From Leptospira_A soteropolitanensis (lineage in GTDB: Bacteria; Spirochaetota; Leptospiria; Leptospirales; Leptospiraceae), in NCBI RefSeq assembly GCF_026151335.1, contig NZ_JAMQPP010000009.1: DNA of 64,000 nucleotides, one strand, 5' to 3'. Made by a program: the position numbers and the translations under genes. This document shows positions 35,014 through 43,380 of this stretch, piece after piece; position 1 is the first letter of the stretch; each line of letters begins with the position of its first letter. The notes beneath the pieces were generated by a model that did not search any database, was not told where the DNA came from, and worked only from the letters and a program-made list of their open reading frames with translations.

Positions 35014-35036
35014 AAAAAAGGCCACCATCGGTGGCC
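35014..35036 (-). terminator. Rho-independent terminator of rpsT
   Basis: On the minus strand GGCCACC-GAT-GGTGGCC forms a perfect 7-bp GC-rich stem with a 3-base loop, followed directly by TTTTTT. It lies 27 bases after the rpsT stop codon and is the clearest intrinsic terminator in the window. Confidence 0.9.
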
Positions 35037-35062
35037 TCATTCCTTCTAGCTAAAAGCGATTG

Positions 35063-35338
35063 TTAGGCGGCTTTTGTCTCGATGGAGTTAATACGAAGAG
35101 CCATACGAGATTTTTTACGATCCGCATTTTTCTTATGGATCAGTTTTGTTTTAGCAGCTCTGTCCAACTTGGAAGAAAGTTTAGAAAATACTGTAAGTGC
35201 TTCTGTTTTGTTTCCAGATTTAATAGCTTTGAGAAGAAGGCGTGCGTATGTGCGCAATTCAGTGCGATCTTCACCATTTCGCTCTTTTCTACGAGCGGTT
35301 CTACGAATGTCTTTTTTAGATGATCTTAAATTAGCCAA
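35063..35338 (-). CDS. rpsT: 30S ribosomal protein S20
   Basis: S20 binds the 16S rRNA 5' domain and is needed for 30S assembly. The 91-residue basic helical protein has the family pattern (ANLRSSKKDIRRTARRKERN at the start, KKNADRKKSRMALRIN near the end). The start codon is TTG at 35,338 with GGGGA 6 bases upstream; E. coli rpsT also starts with UUG, which there is linked to autoregulation. It is monocistronic, with a promoter candidate upstream and a strong terminator downstream. Confidence 0.97.
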   Translation of the reverse strand: MANLRSSKKDIRRTARRKERNGEDRTELRTYARLLLKAIKSGNKTEALTVFSKLSSKLDRAAKTKLIHKKNADRKKSRMALRINSIETKAA

Positions 35339-35366
35339 GGAATGTCCCCTACGAGGAATTTTTACT

Positions 35367-35395
35367 TATCTTTTGAGTACCACTCTGCCGGTCAA
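35367..35395 (-). promoter_or_regulatory. Candidate sigma-70 promoter for rpsT
   Basis: On the minus strand TTGACC (35,395-35,390) and AAGATA (35,372-35,367) are spaced by 17 bases, 29 bases upstream of the rpsT start codon. This gives a short leader containing the GGGGA ribosome binding site. Confidence 0.45.
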
Positions 35396-35460
35396 GGCGA
35401 AAGAGAAAAAAATAAGAACCAATTTTACCCTTACAGGACCCAAATCCCTAGGAGAAACCT

Positions 35461-35745
35461 ATGTTCCCCATTCTCATTTGGATCGATTCGGAACTCTATG
35501 AAATCCTAAAACAAAGGCATTTGGATTTGGGCCTTGTCACAAAAATGGCTATATTATCGCTAAAAGTAGAGGGAATGGAACCGGGAACCTTTGAAAAAGG
35601 CGAATCTGGTCATTACGAACGTATGGAACTCAGCCGGTATGATTTTTTTACTTTAAGTTTAATTTCTAGGGAGAAGGAAGTTGACCCGAACCTATTACTC
35701 TCGTATGCTTTCACAGAAGCTTTGTTGGAAATTTTGCGACTGTGA
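35461..35745 (+). CDS. Hypothetical protein, first of a coupled trio
   Basis: The 94-residue soluble protein starts at an ATG with TAGGAGA 6 bases upstream. It has an N-terminal hydrophobic strand (FPILIWIDSELYEIL) and a helical C-terminus; no motif is recognised. The stop overlaps the GTG start of the next gene by 4 bases (GTGA). With the next two genes it forms an operon leading to a thiolase-like protein. Function unknown. Confidence 0.75.
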   Translation: MFPILIWIDSELYEILKQRHLDLGLVTKMAILSLKVEGMEPGTFEKGESGHYERMELSRYDFFTLSLISREKEVDPNLLLSYAFTEALLEILRL

Positions 35746-36881
35746 CTCCTGAAAAATCAAAATATCATTATATCAAAATTGAGTCCATTTCAGACATCGA
35801 TCCTATAAAATTATCAATTTCCCAAATCCAACAAAGATATATCGATAAAGATAACAATCGCTATGCGCTACGTTTCAACAAAGACACACGTAGAATCGAG
35901 ATTTTAAAACTCATCGGCAATCATTTTGAAGTAATTCCACATACTTCTTCTCCCCATTCTCATTCAACCGATGTTTCCAAACCTTCTCCGAACCAAAGTA
36001 CTTCTGCGGCGAGTCATCCTACGACACAAATTTCTGAAGGCTTAAAATCGAATCCAATCTTAGGAAAGTTAGTTAGTTCTCAATCACAAACACAGGCAAG
36101 TCCCACTGAAAAAAATTCAGAAGCTCCAAGCGAAAAAACAGGATTACCTTCTGAAGAAAATTTAATGAGAGAAGATGTGGATTTGAATATTTTCGAAGGA
36201 GAGGAACCACCTCCCGTTCAGGAAACTTTCTCCCATGCGGGTTTACTCAATACTCCGGATTTACCAACCCCTGAAGAACCGGAAGAAAAAACGATCCCGG
36301 AACCAAATGTGGCATTGGGAGAAGAGTCAAACGACAAAACCGCTTTCCAACAAATAGAAGATTTCATCAAATTATTAACTACCTATCGAGAAAGGGTCAC
36401 TGCCATCATTCGGAACTTACAATCCTCAAGAATTTTTGAACTTACTGGAGATCCTTCAGAAAATAAAAATATTGTTGGGAACTTTGCTCGTGAAATGGAA
36501 GCACAAGTTTTCGAAGCCATTGACAAAATGGTGGATCTTCACAAAGAAATGACATCATATCCTCGTCCTATTACGTATTATATCTCCAAAGCACCTGCAG
36601 AAAAAAGAGAAGAAATGAAATTTATTGAATCGGATAAAGAAAAATTAAACAGACTTCATCTGTTTGAAATGCAAAGACTTTCCGATACAATAGTTAAAGA
36701 CTTCAAAAAACTTAGTTTGCAATTATTGAATATTTTAAATCTGAAAAATGACATTCAGGTCAAACAATTACAATATGCAAATCAGTTGATGTATGTTGAT
36801 GCTAAAAACGCATCCCTTTATTTTGCGCAAGATTTGGATAAAACCATACTTGATATAGAGAACTGGAAACAATCGAAATGA
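35742..36881 (+). CDS. Hypothetical protein with disordered middle and helical C-terminus
   Basis: The 379-residue product starts with GTG overlapping the upstream stop. Residues 1-70 form a small alpha/beta region (YHYIKIESISDIDPIKLSIS). Residues ~70-195 are Pro/Ser/Glu/Thr-rich and probably disordered. The C-terminal ~180 residues are helical, with coiled-coil potential (EKLNRLHLFEMQRLSDTIV). I do not recognise it. Its stop overlaps the next start by 4 bases (ATGA), and the helical tail could mediate assembly with that product, which is also helical. Confidence 0.75.
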   Translation: MTPEKSKYHYIKIESISDIDPIKLSISQIQQRYIDKDNNRYALRFNKDTRRIEILKLIGNHFEVIPHTSSPHSHSTDVSKPSPNQSTSAASHPTTQISEGLKSNPILGKLVSSQSQTQASPTEKNSEAPSEKTGLPSEENLMREDVDLNIFEGEEPPPVQETFSHAGLLNTPDLPTPEEPEEKTIPEPNVALGEESNDKTAFQQIEDFIKLLTTYRERVTAIIRNLQSSRIFELTGDPSENKNIVGNFAREMEAQVFEAIDKMVDLHKEMTSYPRPITYYISKAPAEKREEMKFIESDKEKLNRLHLFEMQRLSDTIVKDFKKLSLQLLNILNLKNDIQVKQLQYANQLMYVDAKNASLYFAQDLDKTILDIENWKQSK

Positions 36882-37672
36882 AAGAACTGTCGGAAGCAGA
36901 AACAAAAGCAATATTAGAAAAAATCAGATCAGAATATAAAGAACATGGGAAACTAAATCCAAAAGCCTTCGACCAATCAGGGTTTGAACAAAGATATTTA
37001 CAAATACTCAAACTCCGTGGCAACATCACGAAATTTTTAACGGAAGAAGTAACATTCCTCGAACAATTAAAATCAAAGTTCCAAGAACTAGCTGCGAAAA
37101 AAGAAGCAGCCAAAGCACAAACTTTAAATCGAATCATGGATGAATCTATTGAAAAGTTGGCAAATTACAAGAAGGTGGATTTCCATCCTCTCGCCAAAGT
37201 AGAAACACGTTATTTTTACGGAGCGATGTTGGATTTTACAGAAACAGAACTTCCTGTTCTTATTTATATCTTTAAAGGAACTCCCGAATATTCTTTTTTA
37301 CAAGATGCAGTTTTACAAGTGGAACGAATTGGAATGACAAGACGTGGCCTACCTTCCATGAAAATGCAAGAGTTCATTAAAACCTTACTCGATGCTAATG
37401 GGAACAATATCGTCATAGAAAAAGCTTCCCAAAATCTTTTGAAAGACGGATGTATTGCCTTAAAAAATATCATCGTCGCGGTGCAGGACCTAGTTTCTAA
37501 AAACAGAATCAATCCCGATCTAATTGTCCTAGTAAATGAAAAGGAATATCCGAATGCGCATAATAACTTTGGCGGTAAAAAATTTGGAGAAAGCCTCACT
37601 CGAATTACTGAACGCTGCAAACAAATCATACAAGATTTTCGAATGAATGCGTTGATGAATATGGAAGGTTAA
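36878..37672 (+). CDS. Hypothetical helical protein
   Basis: The 264-residue soluble protein is lysine/glutamate-rich and largely alpha-helical, with a coiled-coil-like stretch at about 55-90 (FLEQLKSKFQELAAKKEAAK) and a more globular middle (DFHPLAKVETRYFYGAML). No catalytic motif or known family is recognised. It is translationally coupled to the preceding gene by a 4-base overlap, and the thiolase-like gene follows after 15 bases. The conserved order suggests a shared cytoplasmic process, not identified. Confidence 0.75.
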   Translation: MKELSEAETKAILEKIRSEYKEHGKLNPKAFDQSGFEQRYLQILKLRGNITKFLTEEVTFLEQLKSKFQELAAKKEAAKAQTLNRIMDESIEKLANYKKVDFHPLAKVETRYFYGAMLDFTETELPVLIYIFKGTPEYSFLQDAVLQVERIGMTRRGLPSMKMQEFIKTLLDANGNNIVIEKASQNLLKDGCIALKNIIVAVQDLVSKNRINPDLIVLVNEKEYPNAHNNFGGKKFGESLTRITERCKQIIQDFRMNALMNMEG

Positions 37673-37687
37673 TTCTAATGTGCCATC

Positions 37688-39214
37688 ATGGACCCAATTC
37701 TACTCGGTGTCGCAGACACCATCGAATCTGAATTTGATTCGGAAGTTTATAAAAATTTCTCTCCTTTAGAAAAATACCACTCCTTACTGTTTCGTTCTGT
37801 AGACAAACTCTTTGGTTTTCTAGGAACGGATCGCGCAAAAATTGCACCTTATTTAACTGATTTTGTTTCTATCGAAGCCCAGTCTCTTGGCCGAGAAGGG
37901 TATGGATTTACCGTTAAGGACGCTAACGATATGGGGTTTGGTGGGCTTGCTTGCCATACAGTGGATTTGGGTGGGGCTAGTGTCGGCGGAGCCATTGCCG
38001 AGGCACACACCATCGTCAAAGCAAATCCTTATGCAGTTGTCCTTGTGGCGGCCGCCGATGTTCCCAAATCAGTATTCAAACAAGTATCAGACTTAAAACG
38101 ACTTACTGCCACAGTTTGCCATAAAGATTGGGAAATGCCTTACGGAGCCACGCTGATTGGTCTTTATTCTTTGTTATGTGAAAGAATGATGTTTGATACG
38201 GGTGTGACTAGTGAAGATTTGGAAGAAATCACAAAATACTTCCGGACTTTGGCTGAATCCAATCCACGAGCTTTCCAATTCCAAAAACCACTGACCGAAA
38301 AACAATTAAAGAAACCTCTTTCGGGAGTTTACAGTACACCGATGATCGCTATTGTCACCGATCATGGATTTGCCACTCTTATCACTTCTGATTTCATGAA
38401 ACAGAAGTTAATTGAAAATAATATCATCAAAAAAGATGCCGAACATATTTACTTAGCAGGTTCTGGCCATAGCGCTCATGCAGAATACTTCATCCAAAAA
38501 AAGGATTTAAAAAGTCCTGCCGCTCTTGCTTGTGAAAGAGCGGTCGCTTCTTCTGGATTCAACCGATCCGATATTGAATATGCTTGGATTTACGATTGTT
38601 TTACAGGAATGATCATCCATGAAGCAGGATTGTATTTTGGAGTTTCGCCCAAAGAAACTGCAACCGCCCTGAGAAGTGGAAAAATTTCTAATGGAACAAA
38701 AGAGATTCCGATCAATCTGGGTGGAGGAATTTTAAACTACCAAGCGGCGATGGCTCTTTCTGGAGCCACAGGTCTTATTGATATTGCGAGCCAATATGGT
38801 CTTGCCGTTGATCCGATTCCAGAAAAACTAAAAGAAATACCTAACGTAAGTTTACTGGGAGGAAATGGTGGGATTGATAGTATCAATTCGGTGGTTTTAT
38901 TTTCTAAAGAAAAACCAAAACCACAGAGAGAACCTTTAGCTTTAAAACCTCTGGAAGTCAATGTTCCAAACCCCAAAGTGGGAGAAAAGGCATCCATCCT
39001 TACCGTTAGCACTATCTATTTCAATCCAGGTGGAGAGAAAAAACCACCTTATCTCATTGTATGTTCCACTAAAGAGAATGGAGAGATGGTTCTTACCAAT
39101 CTATATGGGAAGGACGGGAAAGAAATTCTATCCAAAGAAGGATTGGAACTTGGAAAATCTAAAGTAGAATTTCAGGAGATCGAAGGAAAAATCCAAGCGG
39201 TTCTTTTGGACTAA
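37688..39214 (+). CDS. Thiolase-like protein without the active-site cysteine (TLP1-like)
   Basis: The 508-residue protein has the thiolase fold (SCPx-like group): ASVGGAIAEAHTIV, HIYLAGSGHSAHAEYF, YDCFTGMIIHEAGLYFG and INLGGGILNYQAAMA mark the expected active-site loops. The acyl-accepting Cys expected near residue 100 is replaced by Gly/Ala (DLGGASVGG), and the final GGGILN loop lacks the usual His/Cys pair. A C-terminal ~80-residue beta extension resembles the extra domain of thiolase-like protein type 1. Classical thiolysis is therefore unlikely; acyl-CoA binding is plausible. It closes the four-gene plus-strand operon. Confidence 0.85.
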   Translation: MDPILLGVADTIESEFDSEVYKNFSPLEKYHSLLFRSVDKLFGFLGTDRAKIAPYLTDFVSIEAQSLGREGYGFTVKDANDMGFGGLACHTVDLGGASVGGAIAEAHTIVKANPYAVVLVAAADVPKSVFKQVSDLKRLTATVCHKDWEMPYGATLIGLYSLLCERMMFDTGVTSEDLEEITKYFRTLAESNPRAFQFQKPLTEKQLKKPLSGVYSTPMIAIVTDHGFATLITSDFMKQKLIENNIIKKDAEHIYLAGSGHSAHAEYFIQKKDLKSPAALACERAVASSGFNRSDIEYAWIYDCFTGMIIHEAGLYFGVSPKETATALRSGKISNGTKEIPINLGGGILNYQAAMALSGATGLIDIASQYGLAVDPIPEKLKEIPNVSLLGGNGGIDSINSVVLFSKEKPKPQREPLALKPLEVNVPNPKVGEKASILTVSTIYFNPGGEKKPPYLIVCSTKENGEMVLTNLYGKDGKEILSKEGLELGKSKVEFQEIEGKIQAVLLD

Positions 39215-39222
39215 TATTGATA

Positions 39223-39256
39223 TGAAAGGCCAAGGATTAATACCTTGAGCCTTTCA
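39223..39256. terminator. Long hairpin between convergent genes
   Basis: TGAAAGGC-CAAGG and CCTTG-A-GCCTTTCA pair over 13 bp with a single bulged A and a 7-base loop. It lies between the convergent thiolase-like and pheS genes. There is no T-run after it on either strand, so it may be a Rho-assisted or RNA-end-protecting structure. Confidence 0.5.
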
Positions 39257-39277
39257 GACAACTATCACCTAACTATA

Positions 39278-40303
39278 CTAAAACTGTTTTAGAAACCGTA
39301 AATTCCCTGATTGGAAATATCGGATGTCGTGAATTCCATAACGCATCATGACAAGACGGTCTAGGCCGAGACCAAAGGCAAATCCAGTCCATTTTTTAGA
39401 GTCGAGTCCTGCCGCTTCCAAAACATTGGGATGCACAAGCCCACAAGGAAGTAATTCCAACCAACCAGAATGTTTGCAAACACTGCAACCATCCCCACCA
39501 CAAACTAAACAGTTGATATCGAGTTCAAAACCTGGTTCCACAAACGGGAAGTAACCGGGGCGAAGTCTTGTTTTAATTTCTTTACGAAAAACACGAGAAA
39601 GAAGTGTTTCCATTGTATAAATCAAATGAGCGACCGAAATATTTTCTCCAACTACCATACCTTCCACTTGGTAAAAAGTATTTTCATGAGATGCATCTAC
39701 TTCTTCATACCGAAACACACGACCAGGGGCAATGATCCGAAAAGGAGGTTTTAGTTTGCGAAGGGCGCGAACTTGGATTGCGGAAGTATGGGTTCTAAGT
39801 AAGTTTCCATCGGCCGTATAAAACGTATCTTGCATATCTCGGGCAGGATGGTCTTCGGTAAAATTCAGAGCACCAAAATTGTTTTCATCGGTTTCTACTT
39901 CGGGTCCATCCATCACAGAAAAACCCATAGAGGTAAAAATATCTTCGATTTCATATTGGATTTGAGAAATAGGATGAAGGCTCCCTCTTTCTTTGTTTGC
40001 CAATGGTCGTAAACTATCAAAGAATTCTTGGCTGAGTTGGTTTTCATAAAAACTTTCTTTTAAAGAATTTCTTTTGGTTTCCACAAAACTTTCGAGTCGG
40101 CTTTGCGCTTCGTTGGCCTGTTTCCCCACTGTTTTTTTCTCTTCTACAGATAATGAAGCAAGGCCTTTTAATACAGAAGTGAGTTTTCCTTTTTTACCAA
40201 TGAATTGGTTTTTAAGAGAATCCAAATCTTGTTCGGATGTGGCAGAAGATAAAACAGATTCCGCTTCTTTGACTAAGGCTTCGATTTCTTGGGATAGGCT
40301 CAT
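39278..40303 (-). CDS. pheS: Phenylalanyl-tRNA synthetase alpha subunit
   Basis: PheS is the catalytic alpha chain of the alpha2-beta2 class II synthetase. The 341-residue protein has an N-terminal coiled coil (about 1-85), class II motif 2 (GRVFRYEEVDASHENTFYQ), a metal/turn region INCLVCGGDGCSVCKHSGW and motif 3 (GLGLDRLVMMRYGI). All are normal. Its ATG overlaps the mpl stop by 4 bases. pheT is not adjacent downstream, unlike the common pheST arrangement; the downstream gene is convergent. Confidence 0.98.
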   Translation of the reverse strand: MSLSQEIEALVKEAESVLSSATSEQDLDSLKNQFIGKKGKLTSVLKGLASLSVEEKKTVGKQANEAQSRLESFVETKRNSLKESFYENQLSQEFFDSLRPLANKERGSLHPISQIQYEIEDIFTSMGFSVMDGPEVETDENNFGALNFTEDHPARDMQDTFYTADGNLLRTHTSAIQVRALRKLKPPFRIIAPGRVFRYEEVDASHENTFYQVEGMVVGENISVAHLIYTMETLLSRVFRKEIKTRLRPGYFPFVEPGFELDINCLVCGGDGCSVCKHSGWLELLPCGLVHPNVLEAAGLDSKKWTGFAFGLGLDRLVMMRYGIHDIRYFQSGNLRFLKQF

Positions 40304-41694
40304 ACAGATTCTCGTAATTCGATTAATGATTTTAATTCAGGATAAATTCCTCCAAAAGCCCCATTCGACATCGCAAGGATGATTACTTTTTCCTTTTGGA
40401 ACTTTGGAAGAATCTTTTTTAAATGGGCAGGTATTTCTTTTGGGTCTTTCGCATACAAAGCTTCTTTCTTTGTATTCTTTGCGATGTCTTTTACTAATTT
40501 TTTGACATTCAATCGAAGGGATTTGTTTACTTTATCTACTTGGTAGACTTCAGTAACAATACTCACATCACTTCCTTTAAAACATTTGGCAAAATCGTCT
40601 TGAAATATATTTCTATGCGAAGTAGCACTTCTTGGTTCGAAAAGGGAAATGATTTTGTATCCAGGGTAAGCCTCTTTGTGAGCCTTTATGGTTTCTTGAA
40701 TGGCCACGGGATGGTGGGCAAAATCTTCCACAAGCAAGCTTTTATCAGAAACAAATAGATTTTCTTGTCTTCGTTTGACACCGGGGAATGATTCCACTGC
40801 TTCTAATATTTCTTTTCTTTTTTGCGGAGCAATTTCTAGACAAATTCGAACCGCAACTTCCACATTGCGAAAATTATGTGATCCAATCAAGTTTGGCTTT
40901 AATTTGGTTTTCGTCCTTATCTCAGACAAAATGCCTTTTTCATATTTAAAAATGGAATTTTTATCCCCTAATTCAAAAGATTCCACAGGTGCATGTTTGT
41001 AATCTTTGGTGATCTCCACTAGATTCCGAGAACCTTTCCAATAGAATACTTTACCACGCCCAGGAACTAAATTTAACAGACGTTTGAACATAGTTTTAAT
41101 GGCACCAAGATCGGCAAAAATATCCGCATGATCAAAGTCGAGAGCATTCATTGCTAAATAATATGGTCTGTAATGTAAAAATTTAGAACTTTTGTCAAAG
41201 AAAGCGGAATCGTATTCATCCCCTTCAATGACAAAATAATCTCCTTCTCCAAGAGCAAATCCAGGGAATCCATCTTTACGAATCCCACCAACAAAAAGGC
41301 CGGGTTTCAGACCAATGGATTCTAAAATCCAGTGAGTTAAAAATGTAGTCGTTGTTTTTCCGTGAGTTCCCGAAATCACGATGGGTTTTTTTCCTTTGAG
41401 AAAAAAAGTTCCGATGGCCTCTGCCATACTCATGTATTCCATTCCAGTATTTAGAACTTCTTCCACTTCTGGATTTCCACGAGAGATCGCATTCCCAATG
41501 ATTACTAAATCAGCACCCTTTACATTTTCTTTACGATAACCAGATTTAGGTGACAAACCCCATTCTATCAATTTATCAGACATAGGTGGGTAAAGATTTT
41601 GATCGGAACCAGATACATCATGACCTTGATTTTTTAGCATATAGGCCAAATTTCCCATAGCAATTCCACCAATGCCTACCAAAAAGATTTTCAA
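40300..41694 (-). CDS. mpl: UDP-N-acetylmuramate:tripeptide ligase (peptidoglycan recycling)
   Basis: Mpl joins recycled murein tripeptide to UDP-MurNAc, feeding peptidoglycan precursors back into synthesis. The 464-residue Mur-ligase family protein has an N-terminal Rossmann-like motif (FLVGIGGIAMGNLAYML), IGNAISRGNPEVEEVL typical of Mpl rather than MurC, and the ATP P-loop GTHGKTTTTF (about 109-118). EGDEYDSAFFDK is also characteristic. It overlaps both neighbours by 4 bases in a long minus-strand operon. MurC is a lesser alternative. Confidence 0.9.
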   Translation of the reverse strand: MKIFLVGIGGIAMGNLAYMLKNQGHDVSGSDQNLYPPMSDKLIEWGLSPKSGYRKENVKGADLVIIGNAISRGNPEVEEVLNTGMEYMSMAEAIGTFFLKGKKPIVISGTHGKTTTTFLTHWILESIGLKPGLFVGGIRKDGFPGFALGEGDYFVIEGDEYDSAFFDKSSKFLHYRPYYLAMNALDFDHADIFADLGAIKTMFKRLLNLVPGRGKVFYWKGSRNLVEITKDYKHAPVESFELGDKNSIFKYEKGILSEIRTKTKLKPNLIGSHNFRNVEVAVRICLEIAPQKRKEILEAVESFPGVKRRQENLFVSDKSLLVEDFAHHPVAIQETIKAHKEAYPGYKIISLFEPRSATSHRNIFQDDFAKCFKGSDVSIVTEVYQVDKVNKSLRLNVKKLVKDIAKNTKKEALYAKDPKEIPAHLKKILPKFQKEKVIILAMSNGAFGGIYPELKSLIELRESV

Positions 41695-42335
41695 AAGAGT
41701 ACCGTCCTAACCAGATTGTAAATAAATAGAGGAACTGAAACAAGAACCAAAAAAAACAAAACCACTTTCATAAGAAAAAAAAGAAAATCTAAAGAGGTCC
41801 ATTCTCTTCGGTGCGAAAGATAATAATACGCTAAATGTAAGGAATACAAAAAACCGACACCTAATCCGAGTAAGGGGATTGGTGCAGGAAAAATCCAAAA
41901 GATGGCAGTGGCACTAAAAGGAAGAAAGGAAATCATAAACACATGCGGTTCTGGGCCTTCCCAATCTTTGGTTCGATCTCGCATTTGGTGGTACATTCGA
42001 AAACTATCAACCAACCGAATCACAAGATAGAAGCCTAAATAAAAAAAGAATAAGGTCAACATCCCCTGTGTGTAGGTTAATTTTGTTTCTTCATCCACCG
42101 TGGAAACTTTGAACAAAAGGATTTGGATTAAATTCCCAAAAAACTTTGCAATCGGTGCAAGCAGGATGAGCTGGAGATGAGCCAACCACAAATCACGCCC
42201 ACCCAAATCCGTTTTATGGTAATAGGATTCGAAGGCAGACATTGGGGAATAGAATAAATCTCGGATCATTTCCATCCGAGATGCGATTGTAGAAACTTTT
42301 TGCACCTTATTGGATTTTCTGGTTGGGACGCTCAT
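41691..42335 (-). CDS. Polytopic membrane protein (Yip1-like)
   Basis: The ~214-residue protein has about five hydrophobic helices. The pattern of a soluble N-terminus (EMIRDLFYSPMSAFESYY) followed by membrane helices resembles Yip1-domain proteins. I use the ATG at 42,335; a GTG four codons upstream is an alternative. Both overlap the preceding gene by 28-40 bases. It is in the operon between the DUF4340-like gene and mpl. No function is proposed. Confidence 0.72.
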   Translation of the reverse strand: MSVPTRKSNKVQKVSTIASRMEMIRDLFYSPMSAFESYYHKTDLGGRDLWLAHLQLILLAPIAKFFGNLIQILLFKVSTVDEETKLTYTQGMLTLFFFYLGFYLVIRLVDSFRMYHQMRDRTKDWEGPEPHVFMISFLPFSATAIFWIFPAPIPLLGLGVGFLYSLHLAYYYLSHRREWTSLDFLFFLMKVVLFFLVLVSVPLFIYNLVRTVLF

Positions 42336-43380
42336 ACCGGGAAGCACTTTTCACTTTCATGACGGCATTCACCAAATTTTGGAAGGACTCTTCTTTCATC
42401 CAAGTAATAGATTCTGAAAAATATGGAACAAGCTCCCTACGAACCGGCCTCCACTTTCCCGAATCAGATTCCCAAAGTGGGTAAAAGGAAAGTCGATATT
42501 TGATTCCTTCTGATTGGGTTACATCCAATACTGCTTCGGGAACTGGGTTAGAGGAGAGTTCTGGAAACTGAGGAGCGCCAACCTCATCAGAATAAAACTC
42601 AACTTTTAGTCCTTTGACTACAGATTCCCATTGGTTTCCCACGTCCGGCGGCAGAACAATGCGTTCCCCTGTCGTTCGACTCCAATCATTAACATACACA
42701 TTGTATTGGTTCTTTTTGGCACGATTTTCGGCCTTTACATTGATCACTTGGCCAGAAAAAGAAAGTTCTTTCAGGTAACCTTCGTTAAATGTAACATACA
42801 TTTTTTCACGGAAACTGGTGGAAGGTGCTCGAAACTTTTCTATCAAATAGTTATAAGGAGCTATGACTTCTTCATTCACCAAAACAGAAACACGACCTTC
42901 GTCGGCTCCAATCTTTTTACCGAAAAACAACTGTTTGTCTTTAGGAAATTCAATATCGTTACCATTCTCCTCCGCCAATGATAAAGAAGGGGAACTCATA
43001 CCCAAACAATAAGATTTTTGGATCTCAGGAGTCGACTTTTCAATCAATTTCGTTTTAAGAACACTTAATTCTGAAAAACTATTTTTTACGTTATAATTTG
43101 CTTCATAAGAAACCTTATTTCCGTCTTTTGTAGAAGTTACTGTGTATAGTGGTGCTAAGTTCCATCCACGAGAGATTTTGCGTAAAACCATTTCCTCCTC
43201 TGCAAACTTTGGCTCCAAAACTCCACACCAATCTTCTTTTGGTGGGATAAACCGAATGGCTTTCCAATCTTCTTTCCAAAAATTTGTTTCTGAAATATTT
43301 TCTGGATGGTCTTCCATCCAGTAGAAAAGCAAAAACAATCCAACAAAAGCAATAATGACTAAACTAATTTTCTGTTTCAT
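42307..43380 (-). CDS. Membrane-anchored DUF4340-like protein
   Basis: The 357-residue product has one N-terminal transmembrane helix (about 5-21) followed by a beta-rich extracytoplasmic region with several WxxD/FxxP segments. Its position directly after a GldG-like gene matches the DUF4340 proteins often found in bacterial gliding-type ABC loci. I rely mainly on this context plus the anchor-and-beta architecture. It overlaps the GldG-like stop by 4 bases. Two cysteines (about C52 and C125) could pair. Confidence 0.7.
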   Translation of the reverse strand: MKQKISLVIIAFVGLFLLFYWMEDHPENISETNFWKEDWKAIRFIPPKEDWCGVLEPKFAEEEMVLRKISRGWNLAPLYTVTSTKDGNKVSYEANYNVKNSFSELSVLKTKLIEKSTPEIQKSYCLGMSSPSLSLAEENGNDIEFPKDKQLFFGKKIGADEGRVSVLVNEEVIAPYNYLIEKFRAPSTSFREKMYVTFNEGYLKELSFSGQVINVKAENRAKKNQYNVYVNDWSRTTGERIVLPPDVGNQWESVVKGLKVEFYSDEVGAPQFPELSSNPVPEAVLDVTQSEGIKYRLSFYPLWESDSGKWRPVRRELVPYFSESITWMKEESFQNLVNAVMKVKSASRYERPNQKIQ

